Part shown: one piece after another, positions 7,659 to 16,136 of the stretch
Layout of the letters: the number at the start of each line of letters is the position of its first letter
Numbering within the stretch: position 1 is the first letter of the stretch
Assembly: GCF_019351405.1 (NCBI RefSeq)
Contig: NZ_JAHWZX010000018.1
Location: 1-42,162, forward strand
Reading direction: 5' to 3'
Length of the DNA: 42,162 nt
Source: Stakelama flava
GTDB lineage: Bacteria; Pseudomonadota; Alphaproteobacteria; Sphingomonadales; Sphingomonadaceae
Program-made: the position numbers and the translations under genes
Notes under the pieces: generated by a model
Told to the model about the DNA's origin: nothing
The model's database searches: none
The model's input: the letters and a program-made list of their open reading frames with translations, nothing else

Positions 7659-10520
7659 ATGGCCGACAGGCAAACCGAAATCGAAGTGATCGATGCGCGC
7701 CAGCTGGTGAGGATCGAGGCTCTCCACCGAGGATTTCTCTACCAGCATCTCTATGGCGCGAACTGTCTGCTGCGGGCCGGCCCGGCCGGTGTCGAGCGTG
7801 TCGTGGTCGAAGGCGACGAGGATGTCGAAATTGTCCTCGCGAACCGCAGGATCTACGTCCAGATCAAAACGCGGCTCGAGGCGCTCGCGATGGGCGATGT
7901 CGAAAGCGCGCTCGCGCGCTTCGCCGCAATCCGGGAGGAGCATCAAAGCGGCGCTCGCACCAGCTCGGCGCGCTTCGTCATTTCCTCCAACGCGGCGCCA
8001 GCGGCAAAGTTGACCGCGCTGCGCGCATCCCCCGACTGGCCCGAGGATGTCGAGTTGCATTGGCCGGATAGTCCCGAGCCGGGCGAGCCTTGCCTTCCGA
8101 GGCCGCCGAGGGACGTTGCCGAGGCCGTTGCCGCGTGCAGCGCGCTGGCGGCGGAACTTCCTTTCGCGATGCTGCGGCCGGAGACGCTGACCTGGAAGCT
8201 TGCCGGTCTGGTGATGCTGGCTTCTGCCGGCGCGCCACCCCGCGAGGATCATGGCTTTTCGCGCGACGAACTGCCCGATCTGTTCGAGCAGCTCGTCGTG
8301 CAGATGCAGGAGCTGCCGGTCCCGCCGCTCGTCTACCGCGCGCAGATCGACGAGCCGCCCTTGCTGGGCGAGGAGCATGTGCGGATCGTGGCCGGACTGT
8401 CGGGGGCCGGAAAGACCGCGTGGGTTGCCGAGGCTGCGCTGCACGCGCCTGTGGCCGTCATTTATCTCGACGTCGTCGAGACCCCGGGGCCGGCGTTGGC
8501 GTCGGCATTGGCGCGCGAATTCGCGGCGAGGATGTTCGGCCGGACGCGCGAAGTGCTCGGCGAGATCCTCCTTCCCGGGGCCAGTGGGCTGGACACGCTC
8601 GGCGCGCTCAGCGTCAAGCTCGGCGAAGGGGCGCAGCACGCCCATGTCGTCATCGACAACGCGCACCGCGTGCCCGCGGCCGACCTGGCGGCGATCGTCG
8701 CCCGCGCGCCCAACGTCCGGTTCCTGATGCTGTGCCAGCCCGGTCCCGAGGTCGAGGCGCTGGAGGCAGGTCTCGGGGTTCGCGCCGAAACCTTGAGCGG
8801 CTGGGACGAAGATACCATCGCTGCGGCGGTGACGGATGCCGGCTGCCGCGCCGATTTCGCGGATTGCGAGCGGCTCTCGCGCCTGACCGGCGGATTGCCC
8901 TTCTACGTGCTCAACGCAGCGGCCGTCGCGGCGCGCGAATATGGGGGATCGATCGCAGCGCTGTGCGCCGATGTCGAAGCGCAGACGCATGTCGTGGCGA
9001 TCGCGCAGGAGATCATTCTCAAGCGCGCGTTCGAGGGCCTCTCCGCCGAACAGCGCGAGACGATCGTGGTGCTGAGCCTCGCCGATATCGCGCTGTCGCG
9101 CGACGAATCCTCCCGGCTGCTCCAGCAGGTGTTCGCGATCGACGCAAAGGCGAGCACGCTCAGGCTGCGCGACCTCCCCGCGACCGGCGCGCTTGAATTG
9201 TTCGGCAATGCCGGGATCAAAATTCACGATGCGGTCCGGGTTCTGGCTCAGGGGGACCTCGCCCGAAGCGGTGCCGAGCGCCAGCTGCAGGTCAGGTCCG
9301 TCTTGCGTGATATCATCGTCGCTTCGATCCGGCAGAACTGGAGCGTGGGCAAGCTCAGCCTGCTCATCCGCCTGTTCGGGCAAACAGGTCAGTCGCGCGT
9401 GCTGGTCCAGATCGCGACCGACGAGCTGTTCCATGAAATGGGCGCCTGGCCCGAGATCGAACCTTATCTGATCGCGATTGCGGACGACGTCGATGCGGAT
9501 GCCGACACCCGACTGTGGGCGCTCGACGGGCTGGTGTTCAACGACCTGCGCGAAGGCCTTGTCGATCGGGCACTCGGTCGGCTGACGGCGATGAAGGCCC
9601 TGGTCGACGGGCATGATCTCGATGACGATGCCTGGCTCGCCTGGGGTAACAAGCGCATGCTCGCGCTTTCGGGCAATGAGGATGTCGAGGGCACGCTCGA
9701 AATGTTCGCCGAGGTCGAAACGCTGCTGCCCGATAGCGCCAAGCATCGCCGCATCTTTCGCTACAACCGCGCCTTGGCCCTGTTCAAGCTAGGACAGCAT
9801 TCCGACGCCGCCAACGAGGCGGCGGAGCTGGTCTCGGAATATTATGATATTCTCGGGCTCGACCCGGCAGACGTGGTCGGACGCAACGCGCCGGAGCTGA
9901 AGCCGCTGCTCCCGAAGCGCCGGGATTTGACGGACACGCTTAAGCATATCGCCGACAGCCTCGACCTCTATGCGCAGGCGCAAGGGGGGATGGGGCTGCG
10001 TTCGGGCCTCGCCCGCATCCATGCGATGAAATTCTACGAGCTCGCCCGGACGCCGCAATCGATGGTGCGGGTCGGGCAGGATCTGGTCGACGAGCTGGTC
10101 TGGATCCACGATTTCCAGGGCGCCCGCGATGTCTTGGAAAAGACGGTCTTCCCCACCATCCAGTCGATGGGCTTGCTCTCCGAAGTCCTGCCGGCACGGG
10201 CGCTCTATGCGGTCGTGCTCGCCTATTGCGGCGATCACGATGCCGCCGATGCGGAACTCCAGCGCATCCTCCCATACCGCGATGCGATGCATGCCGGGCA
10301 TCGCGCGGCGCTTGCCGATCAGCAGGCGCTGATCTCGGGGCTGCGGAAGAATGGGGGGCCACCGCAGCGCGAATTTGTACCGCCGCCGGCCTTACAGGCG
10401 CTGTTCGACCAAAGGCGCGGCAAACAACCCAAACCGTCGGAAAGGCGCACGAAGATCGGTCGCAACGAGCGCTGCCCTTGCGGATCCGGCGTGAAATACA
10501 AGCATTGTCACGGACGCTGA
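7659..10520 (+). CDS. STAND NTPase with N-terminal DUF4297/Cap4-like nuclease and C-terminal SEC-C motif
   Basis: A 953-aa protein starting at the ATG at 7659; an in-frame extension upstream has non-coding composition. Residues 25-70 resemble DUF4297/Cap4-type PD-(D/E)XK nucleases: RGFLYQ, then VVEGDEDVEI (E51, D53, D55) and YVQIK (Q68, K70). A STAND/AAA-type ATPase follows: Walker A GLSGAGKT at 246-253, Walker B-like HVVIDNAH ending near 336, and an NB-ARC-like GGLPF at 411-415. Residues about 560-900 are helical and TPR-like (for example FRYNRALALFKLGQHSDAA), the usual sensor position. The end (GRNERCPCGSG, then KYKHCHG) is a SEC-C zinc-binding motif. The order effector-NTPase-sensor matches Avs-type antiphage proteins; the SEC-C tail is unusual for them. 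A role in abortive defence is inferred. Confidence 0.85.
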   Translation: MADRQTEIEVIDARQLVRIEALHRGFLYQHLYGANCLLRAGPAGVERVVVEGDEDVEIVLANRRIYVQIKTRLEALAMGDVESALARFAAIREEHQSGARTSSARFVISSNAAPAAKLTALRASPDWPEDVELHWPDSPEPGEPCLPRPPRDVAEAVAACSALAAELPFAMLRPETLTWKLAGLVMLASAGAPPREDHGFSRDELPDLFEQLVVQMQELPVPPLVYRAQIDEPPLLGEEHVRIVAGLSGAGKTAWVAEAALHAPVAVIYLDVVETPGPALASALAREFAARMFGRTREVLGEILLPGASGLDTLGALSVKLGEGAQHAHVVIDNAHRVPAADLAAIVARAPNVRFLMLCQPGPEVEALEAGLGVRAETLSGWDEDTIAAAVTDAGCRADFADCERLSRLTGGLPFYVLNAAAVAAREYGGSIAALCADVEAQTHVVAIAQEIILKRAFEGLSAEQRETIVVLSLADIALSRDESSRLLQQVFAIDAKASTLRLRDLPATGALELFGNAGIKIHDAVRVLAQGDLARSGAERQLQVRSVLRDIIVASIRQNWSVGKLSLLIRLFGQTGQSRVLVQIATDELFHEMGAWPEIEPYLIAIADDVDADADTRLWALDGLVFNDLREGLVDRALGRLTAMKALVDGHDLDDDAWLAWGNKRMLALSGNEDVEGTLEMFAEVETLLPDSAKHRRIFRYNRALALFKLGQHSDAANEAAELVSEYYDILGLDPADVVGRNAPELKPLLPKRRDLTDTLKHIADSLDLYAQAQGGMGLRSGLARIHAMKFYELARTPQSMVRVGQDLVDELVWIHDFQGARDVLEKTVFPTIQSMGLLSEVLPARALYAVVLAYCGDHDAADAELQRILPYRDAMHAGHRAALADQQALISGLRKNGGPPQREFVPPPALQALFDQRRGKQPKPSERRTKIGRNERCPCGSGVKYKHCHGR

Positions 10521-10563
10521 CAGCCTGGGGACGTATTCGTCGGATTGGCCGTCGTCATATCCA

Positions 10564-10803
10564 CTAAGTTTGAGCTTCGCTTTGATCTGGCACGGCCTGG
10601 AGCACATAGCCGTCGAATATTGTTCTGTTGTATTCCAAGCGGCTCAGAATCGGCATGAGGGTCTCGACATCCTCGCTGGTCGATACGATGACCTGCTGGT
10701 CGCCCTTCCTGTGCGCAGCAGCGCGTTCGAGAAGGGCTCCGAAGCTTACCTTCGATGAAGATTGCGGCCGTTGTGAAGCGCCTTTGCCGCGCGACTTTGT
10801 CAC
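10564..10803 (-). CDS. Small hypothetical protein (79 aa)
   Basis: It starts with a GTG at 10803 and reads through a basic N-terminus to a folded-looking part (SFGALLERAAAHRKGDQQVI, then VSTSEDVETLMPILSRLEY). The middle resembles a short alpha/beta domain; there are no cysteines, signal peptide or membrane segment. The ribosome-binding site is weak, so the start is uncertain. It follows the catabolic operon in the same direction but is separated from it by a short repeat, and lies tail to tail with the STAND gene. No family recognised. Confidence 0.45.
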   Translation of the reverse strand: MTKSRGKGASQRPQSSSKVSFGALLERAAAHRKGDQQVIVSTSEDVETLMPILSRLEYNRTIFDGYVLQAVPDQSEAQT

Positions 10804-10818
10804 CGCCGGCGGGAAAAT

Positions 10819-10837
10819 GTCGCAAATTGTCGCAAAA
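10819..10837. repeat. Tandem TGTCGCAAA direct repeat
   Basis: TGTCGCAAA occurs at 10819-10827 and again at 10829-10837, a 10-bp period, followed by a weaker third match (ACGTC). The spacing of one helical turn suits a protein-binding site for the downstream small gene, but it could be chance. Confidence 0.35.
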
Positions 10838-10839
10838 CG

Positions 10840-11589
10840 TCAGTCGTCGATGCGCTTTTCCGATCCGCTCTCGCCGGCGATCCAATAACCGCCAGCCTTG
10901 GTCCATTCGCGCGGATGGCCCATCGCCTCGATGACGTGGAAGCGCACTGCGCGCGCAACCGTCGCCTCGGCCGCGATCCACACATAGCCCTCGCCGTCCG
11001 GCAGGGTGAGACCTTCGAGCACGGCGACGATGCGATCCGCCTCGTCCCCGCCCTCGCTGCGGAAAGTCCAGTATTCGGCAAGTCCTTCGCGCGCGGGAAG
11101 CGGGAAGCGGTCCTCCGGTGCATCGACGCTCGCGACAACGAACACCGGTACACCCGGCCGCAATTCCTCCAGTCGACGCCCGATCGAGGGAAGCGCGGTC
11201 TCGTCACCAATCAGCAGATACCAGTCAAAATCGTCGGCGATAACGGTCGACCCCTGCGGACCGCCGATGCTCAGCGTATCACCGGGCTGCGCTTTCAATG
11301 CCCAAGCAGTGGCGGGCCCGGCGTCATGAATTGCAAAGTCGATGCTGAGCGTTTGCGCCTCGATATCGAACGCGCGCGGGGTATAGTCGCGCATCGCCCG
11401 GCCGCCTTCGGCATCAGCAAAGAACAGTTTGATATGGTCGTCCGCGCCCTGGCTTTCGAAATCGGCGAGATCGGGGGAGGTGAAGGTGAGCCGGATCATG
11501 TGCGGGCTGAGCTCGACCCGCTCGGTCACGGTCAGCTGGCGGCGGCGGCGCTCGCGCCGGATGCGCGTGGTCTTATGCCGTTCGGTCAT
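10840..11589 (-). CDS. Siderophore-interacting protein family flavin reductase
   Basis: A 249-aa protein of the FAD-binding SIP/ViuB type. The FAD domain has the expected pattern (SPHMIRLTF, then RDYTPRAFD, the RxYTxR flavin-binding motif), and the NAD(P)H-binding half contains GDETALPSIGRRLEEL and the WIAAEATVARAVR segment. Family members reduce ferric siderophores with NAD(P)H. The gene is the last of a nine-gene catabolic operon and its ATG lies 1 nt after the stop of the Pht5-type gene, so the two are translationally coupled. No siderophore genes are nearby; in this setting it may supply electrons to an oxygenase or keep the dioxygenase iron reduced, which is inference. Confidence 0.85.
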   Translation of the reverse strand: MTERHKTTRIRRERRRRQLTVTERVELSPHMIRLTFTSPDLADFESQGADDHIKLFFADAEGGRAMRDYTPRAFDIEAQTLSIDFAIHDAGPATAWALKAQPGDTLSIGGPQGSTVIADDFDWYLLIGDETALPSIGRRLEELRPGVPVFVVASVDAPEDRFPLPAREGLAEYWTFRSEGGDEADRIVAVLEGLTLPDGEGYVWIAAEATVARAVRFHVIEAMGHPREWTKAGGYWIAGESGSEKRIDD

Positions 11590-11590
11590 A

Positions 11591-12490
11591 TCAGGCTCCC
11601 AGCGATGCGGTGGTCTCGTCGAAAAGCGAGTCCACCTCAATCTTGTGCGGGATGATCTTCTGTTCATACGCCCAATCGATCGCCATCCGGATGCCCTTGC
11701 GATTGGCCTCCAGCCCGACGGGCGGAAACGGATCGGGCAGTCCCCCCTCGGTCATCTCCCGGCTTTCGACCAGCATGCGAAAGATCTCGCGAACGACGTC
11801 CGGCCGTTCCTTCGACAGGTCGGCGCGCACCGCGAACATATGGTTGATCGGCACGACGCCCTCGCGCGCATACCAGTCCTTCGCCGCTTCGAACGGATCG
11901 GGGACGAGCCGCTGAACGCGCGGATCCTTGGGCAGATCGACACCTTGAAGCGTCGCGACCAGTTCGCCGTCGAGCATCATCTGCCCGATATCCGATCCCT
12001 TTGGCAGCCGCTCGCAATTGGCCGGGTCTTCATATTCCGCGAGATGTCCGTCGCCCACCGTGCACCACGTCACCTTGTCGAGGTCGACGCCATATTCGTG
12101 CTTCAGGATGCCGCGAACCCAAAGGCCCGTGGTCTGGGCATAAGTGCGCACGCCGACGCGCTTGCCTTCGATATCCTTGGGTTGAAGCCCCGGAAACAGT
12201 TCCTTGTTGAAGCCGGCGCAATGATGCTGGAACCGCCCCGAAATCGGGATCGGCAGCAGCACCCAGGGCTTGTCGTAGATTTTTGCCTGAAGCGCGGTGA
12301 CAATGGCGAGCTCACCGCAATCAAAGGCGTTTTCGCGCAGCATCGCCTTGAAACCGCTATGCGCCTTTTCCGGACCGCAAATATCCAGTTCGACGATATC
12401 CGAAGCGCGCACCCGCCCTTCCTTAAGCGCCATGGTTTGCGGATAATCCTGGATATTCGCCTTCAGCGTCGTCGTCGCGGTACTTGCCAT
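11591..12490 (-). CDS. 4,5-dihydroxyphthalate decarboxylase-like (Pht5-type) protein, copy 1
   Basis: A 299-aa protein with no signal peptide. The segments FDCGELAIVTALQAK, GKRVGVRTYAQTTGLWVRGI and EYGVDLDKVTWCTVGD are characteristic of the family that joins 4,5-dihydroxyphthalate decarboxylase (Pht5) to type-2 periplasmic-binding folds. Pht5 turns 4,5-dihydroxyphthalate into protocatechuate. The absence of an export signal favours a cytoplasmic enzyme over a transport protein. It lies between the ThDP decarboxylase and the flavin reductase in one operon. A second, divergent copy is at the operon start (19360-20376). The true substrate is not shown by sequence. Confidence 0.75.
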   Translation of the reverse strand: MASTATTTLKANIQDYPQTMALKEGRVRASDIVELDICGPEKAHSGFKAMLRENAFDCGELAIVTALQAKIYDKPWVLLPIPISGRFQHHCAGFNKELFPGLQPKDIEGKRVGVRTYAQTTGLWVRGILKHEYGVDLDKVTWCTVGDGHLAEYEDPANCERLPKGSDIGQMMLDGELVATLQGVDLPKDPRVQRLVPDPFEAAKDWYAREGVVPINHMFAVRADLSKERPDVVREIFRMLVESREMTEGGLPDPFPPVGLEANRKGIRMAIDWAYEQKIIPHKIEVDSLFDETTASLGA

Positions 12491-12503
12491 CGCCGCCGTC
12501 CCT

Positions 12504-14054
12504 TCAGTAGAGCTTCACTTCGATGAGCGAGGGCCCCGGCTCGCCGGCCGAACGCACCATCGCGCTGTGGAAATCATGCGCCGTGTCGACGCTGACGCCG
12601 GGCACACCCATGCTCTTCGCCATGGCGACCCAGTCGATCGTCGGCCGGTCGATATCGATCATCGACATCGCCTGTGGCCCCGGCGCCTCGCCCGCGCCCA
12701 TGTTCGAATATTCCGCCTTCAGGATCGCATATTGGTTGTTGGCGAAGATGATCGTGGTGACGGGCAGCCCCTCGCGCGCCTGCGTCCAGAGCGACTGGAT
12801 CGTGTACATCGCGCTGCCGTCGCCGACCATGCAGAAGGTCCGGCGATCGGGGCAGGCAAGCGCTGCGCCGGTTGCGACCGGCGTGCCGTACCCGATCGAA
12901 CCGCCCATATTGTTGATGAGGTCGTGCGGTAGCGCGCCCATGGTGAAGCCCATCGTCTGCCGCCCGGTGGTCAGCGATTCGTCGACCAATATGCAGTTTT
13001 CGGGGAGCGCCGCGGCAAGCGCATTGGCGATGCTCTCCGGATTGAGCGCCCCGCTAGGTGGCGGTGTTTCGACCCGCTCCTGCAGCACCGGCGCGGTATC
13101 CTTCAGGCCGAGCGCGTCGATCAGCATCTCGAATCCCGCCACGCTGTCCTCGTCGGGTTCGACCAGCGAATGGACCGTCGTTCCCGGCGCCTTGAGCAGA
13201 CTCGGCTTGTCGGGATAGCTGAAGAACGCCACCGGCTCCTTCGTCTCGACGGTGACGATGTGCCGGAAATCCTTCAGGAACGCCTGCCCGCCCGCGACCG
13301 CATAGGGAATGCGTTCGAGCGGCACGCGTCCGGCTCCGCGCTCGATCCGCGCGGTGAAGAATTGCGAGCCCAGCCGACAACCGGTTCCCGCCGCAACCTT
13401 GCCCGCCAATTCAAGCGCGCGCCCGCGCGTCGCCTTGTTGCCGAGAATCATCAGCACCGGCTCACCCGACCGTAGCACTTTCGCGACCTGATCGACGCGC
13501 GCCTGATCGGGCGCGTTGCGGCCGGAAGGCCGGGCGGGCGGCAGGACCGCCTCGCCCGCATTCTTCCACGCCGTATCGCCGGGCAGGATAAGAGTGGCGA
13601 TCTTGCCCGGATGCGACGATGCTTCGGCCACCGCCGTCGCCGCGTCCCACGCGATCGTTGTCGAACTGTCCGCGCGCCGCACCCAGTACGACAGTGGCCG
13701 CGCCAGCCCCTCGATATCGGAGGTGAGCGGCGGATCATAGCTGAGATGCTTCAGCGAATGCTCGCCGACGATGTTCACCATGCCGCTCGATGCGCGCTTG
13801 GCGTTGTGGATATTGGCAAGTCCGTTGGCCAGCCCCGGCCCGAGATGGAGCAGCGTCGAAGCGGGCTTGTCCGTCATCCGGTACCAGCCGTCGGCGGCGC
13901 CGGTGCACACCCCCTCGAACAGGCACAGCACGCTTTTCATCTTCGGATTGTCGAGCGCGGAGAGGAAATGCATCTCCGACGTGCCGGGATTGGCAAAGCA
14001 GATGTCGACTCCCTGGTCGACCAGCGTGGTGACGAGACTTTCGGCGCCGTTCAT
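12504..14054 (-). CDS. Thiamine diphosphate-dependent decarboxylase (acetolactate synthase/benzoylformate decarboxylase-like)
   Basis: A 516-aa ThDP enzyme. The N-terminal PYR domain has CFANPGTSEMHFLSAL and the activating glutamate in LFEGVCTGAADG. The central domain is degenerate. The C-terminal PP domain has the ThDP/Mg motif GDGSAMY followed about 25 residues later by NNQYAIL. The overall pattern is like benzoylformate decarboxylase and 'acetolactate synthase large subunit family' proteins, which act on 2-oxo acids. The start is the ATG at 14054, whose A is shared with the TGA of the aldolase gene (TGATG), a tight coupling. In a ring-cleavage operon it could decarboxylate an aromatic or branched 2-oxo acid, or ligate aldehydes; the sequence does not decide. 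Confidence 0.85.
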   Translation of the reverse strand: MNGAESLVTTLVDQGVDICFANPGTSEMHFLSALDNPKMKSVLCLFEGVCTGAADGWYRMTDKPASTLLHLGPGLANGLANIHNAKRASSGMVNIVGEHSLKHLSYDPPLTSDIEGLARPLSYWVRRADSSTTIAWDAATAVAEASSHPGKIATLILPGDTAWKNAGEAVLPPARPSGRNAPDQARVDQVAKVLRSGEPVLMILGNKATRGRALELAGKVAAGTGCRLGSQFFTARIERGAGRVPLERIPYAVAGGQAFLKDFRHIVTVETKEPVAFFSYPDKPSLLKAPGTTVHSLVEPDEDSVAGFEMLIDALGLKDTAPVLQERVETPPPSGALNPESIANALAAALPENCILVDESLTTGRQTMGFTMGALPHDLINNMGGSIGYGTPVATGAALACPDRRTFCMVGDGSAMYTIQSLWTQAREGLPVTTIIFANNQYAILKAEYSNMGAGEAPGPQAMSMIDIDRPTIDWVAMAKSMGVPGVSVDTAHDFHSAMVRSAGEPGPSLIEVKLY

Positions 14055-14911
14055 CAATAGCCCGCCAGTTCGCGGCCCTGCCCGACCACGCCATAGCTTC
14101 GCGTCGGCGCCGACATCAGGAATTTATACCCCTCGTCCAGCAGTCGTTCGACATTCTTCGCATTGGTGTGCGGGTTGCCGACCGCCACGTCATGTTTGCG
14201 GCAGATGGAAACGATGCGGTTCATCGCGTCGACCACCTCGGGATGTTCATATTGCCGCGGATATCCCAGCGCCTGGCTGAGATCGCCTTCACCGATCAGG
14301 ACGAGGCCGATGCCGGGCACATTGCCCAATATCTCGTCCAGATTGTCGATCGCCTCGGGCGTCTCGCACATCATCCCGACCAGAATCTCGCCATGCGGGG
14401 CGAGCGGCCAGACATCGGCTTTCGCGTAATAGTCCTGCTGCGACAGGCCCCAATAGCGCGCGGCCGACGCCGGACCGTCACCGCGCACCCCCTTCGGCTC
14501 GTACAGTGCCGCGCCCTTCGGCTTGGCATAGCGGCACGAAGCCACCGCATTCCACGCCTGCTCCACCGTCGAGACATGCGGGGTGATGACGCCGTATACG
14601 CCGCGATCGAGCACCTGCTTTGCCTGAAACTGATTCACTTCCGCGCCATTCGCCGGAATTCGCGCGATCGGCGTCACCGACGGCGCGACCGATCCGCTCT
14701 CGGCGATCTTCTTGCGGTTGAGCATATATTGCAGCGCGTCGCCCAGCCCCGCCACGTCATAGGGGTTGTGCTCCATCTCGAACACGATCCCGTCATAAGG
14801 GGCGTCGGTCATTTCCTGCGCGATCAGCCTGTCGACCTTGGCAAAGCAGGAAAAGGCGGGCTTACCCGATTCCCAGGCGCGGATGATCCCGTTAAGGCGT
14901 GTTTCAGTCAT
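14054..14911 (-). CDS. HpcH/HpaI-family aldolase
   Basis: A 285-aa class II, metal-dependent aldolase-type protein. Family features include FEMEHNPYDV early on, ARIPANGAEVNQFQAKQVLD, the metal-binding glutamate in VGMMCETPEAIDNLDEI, and IGEGDLSQALGYP, where an Asp completes the site. Relatives cleave 4-hydroxy-2-oxo acids to pyruvate plus an aldehyde or oxo acid. In this operon it is well placed to split 4-carboxy-4-hydroxy-2-oxoadipate, the LigJ product, into pyruvate and oxaloacetate, a job done by the unrelated LigK in SYK-6. That assignment is inference. It precedes the ThDP decarboxylase with stop-start overlap. Confidence 0.85.
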   Translation of the reverse strand: MTETRLNGIIRAWESGKPAFSCFAKVDRLIAQEMTDAPYDGIVFEMEHNPYDVAGLGDALQYMLNRKKIAESGSVAPSVTPIARIPANGAEVNQFQAKQVLDRGVYGVITPHVSTVEQAWNAVASCRYAKPKGAALYEPKGVRGDGPASAARYWGLSQQDYYAKADVWPLAPHGEILVGMMCETPEAIDNLDEILGNVPGIGLVLIGEGDLSQALGYPRQYEHPEVVDAMNRIVSICRKHDVAVGNPHTNAKNVERLLDEGYKFLMSAPTRSYGVVGQGRELAGY

Positions 14912-15033
14912 GCAATCCTGTCCATCAATGCGGGGCGAAGCCTAGCGGCAAGCGCGCGCTGCCGCCGATCAATACGGTTCAGCAGCGATAGGAACTCGTC
15001 CGCTGCGGCTCCGCCTCAAGCTCTTAAAAACGA

Positions 15034-16026
15034 TTATTTCGGCTGCCAGTACATGAAGCCCATGCCCTCGCCCGTGCCCGCCGCCGTGCGCCAGCACGGC
15101 ACATAATCGACGAGCGTCATCTCCGCCCCGGTGTGCTGCAGCGCCATCATGACGATGCTGTAGATTTTCACCTCCGACGTGCCAGACTGGTAATAACCGT
15201 CGGGAATGGCGGCGAGGCCTTCATAGTCATAGGCCGCGAGCTTGTTCATCACGTCGCGGTCGAATTCCTCGTCATTCACGAAATGCGACAGTCCACCCGA
15301 CGCGATCACCGCAACGCGAATATCCTCGGGCCATGCCTCGATCGCATCGCGCAGAGCGCGGCCAAATTCGATGCAACGCGCCATCGATGGCTGGGTCGGC
15401 GGATAGAACAGGTTAAACAATACCGGCACGTGCGGCGGCGGGCTGTCGCCCATGATCTGGTGATAGACGAAGCTGTATGCGTGCGGGACCACCGGATAGC
15501 CGGGCTGTTCGCCCAACCGCTCCATCCAGACATTTTCCGGCCATTCCTGAAGATCCGCAAGATCGAACCCCTGCCCCTGAATCGTCTTCAGCAGATAGGT
15601 GGCGAACTTCGGATGGCACTTATGCACGACATGATGGTCGGGGGCATAAACCTTGCGCTGCGGCGGGCCGTTATGCACGTCTTCGCCGCTGTAGATCGCG
15701 ATCGAAGGCGATATATGCGGCCAGATTTCCTTCTGATCCTTGCCCAATATGATCGCGACGTCGACATCGGCGCGCTTGTACGCCTCCGCCATTTCGTCAA
15801 GCGCCGCGCGACATTTTTTCGATCGCGCGGTGCGCTCCTCAAGCGTCAGATAGGGTTCGAACGCAGCGCCGCGCTCCTTTTCCAGCTCGGGATAGGTCCA
15901 GGTCTTGTTGCGATACCACAATTCGGGGTTGTTGCGGTCGCGTTCGCCGTTGGTAAGCCAGTCCTCGGGTGCCTGGCCGAGCATGCCGCTATGCGGAACG
16001 GCCATGCCGAATACGATCTTTGCCAT
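15034..16026 (-). CDS. LigB-superfamily extradiol dioxygenase (DesZ-like)
   Basis: A 330-aa class III extradiol ring-cleavage enzyme. It starts at the ATG at 16026 after AAGGAG; a TTG further upstream is less likely. Candidate catalytic and iron ligands are H12 in AVPHSGM, H104 in EIWPHISP, H248 in ASGGLSHF (the acid-base histidine position in LigB) and E285 near the C-terminus. The protein is a single chain without a LigA-type small domain, and its length and N-terminal layout resemble the 3-O-methylgallate dioxygenase DesZ more than the two-subunit LigAB. It should open a protocatechuate-, gallate- or 3-O-methylgallate-like ring using Fe(II) and O2. The exact substrate is unknown. It lies 110 bp downstream of the MFS carrier. 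Confidence 0.85.
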   Translation of the reverse strand: MAKIVFGMAVPHSGMLGQAPEDWLTNGERDRNNPELWYRNKTWTYPELEKERGAAFEPYLTLEERTARSKKCRAALDEMAEAYKRADVDVAIILGKDQKEIWPHISPSIAIYSGEDVHNGPPQRKVYAPDHHVVHKCHPKFATYLLKTIQGQGFDLADLQEWPENVWMERLGEQPGYPVVPHAYSFVYHQIMGDSPPPHVPVLFNLFYPPTQPSMARCIEFGRALRDAIEAWPEDIRVAVIASGGLSHFVNDEEFDRDVMNKLAAYDYEGLAAIPDGYYQSGTSEVKIYSIVMMALQHTGAEMTLVDYVPCWRTAAGTGEGMGFMYWQPK

Positions 16027-16136
16027 GGTTGTTTCCACTCCTTGCAACGCAGTTTCTCAAATAAGCCCCGCGCCATCGCCACGCCAATTCAATACGGGCA
16101 GCGGGTGATCGCAAGGCGGATTTATCGCATTGCCGA

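Noticed and set aside
7626..9746. A 706-codon open frame on the minus strand opposite the STAND gene
   Set aside because: It mirrors the codon pattern of the plus-strand gene, has low-complexity Arg/Gly/Asp composition, and shows no motif, whereas the plus strand carries Walker and nuclease motifs.
11591..12490. ABC transporter substrate-binding protein for nitrate/taurine-type uptake
   Set aside because: No signal peptide, no permease or ATPase nearby, and a catabolic operon context favour the decarboxylase-like branch, although the fold is shared.
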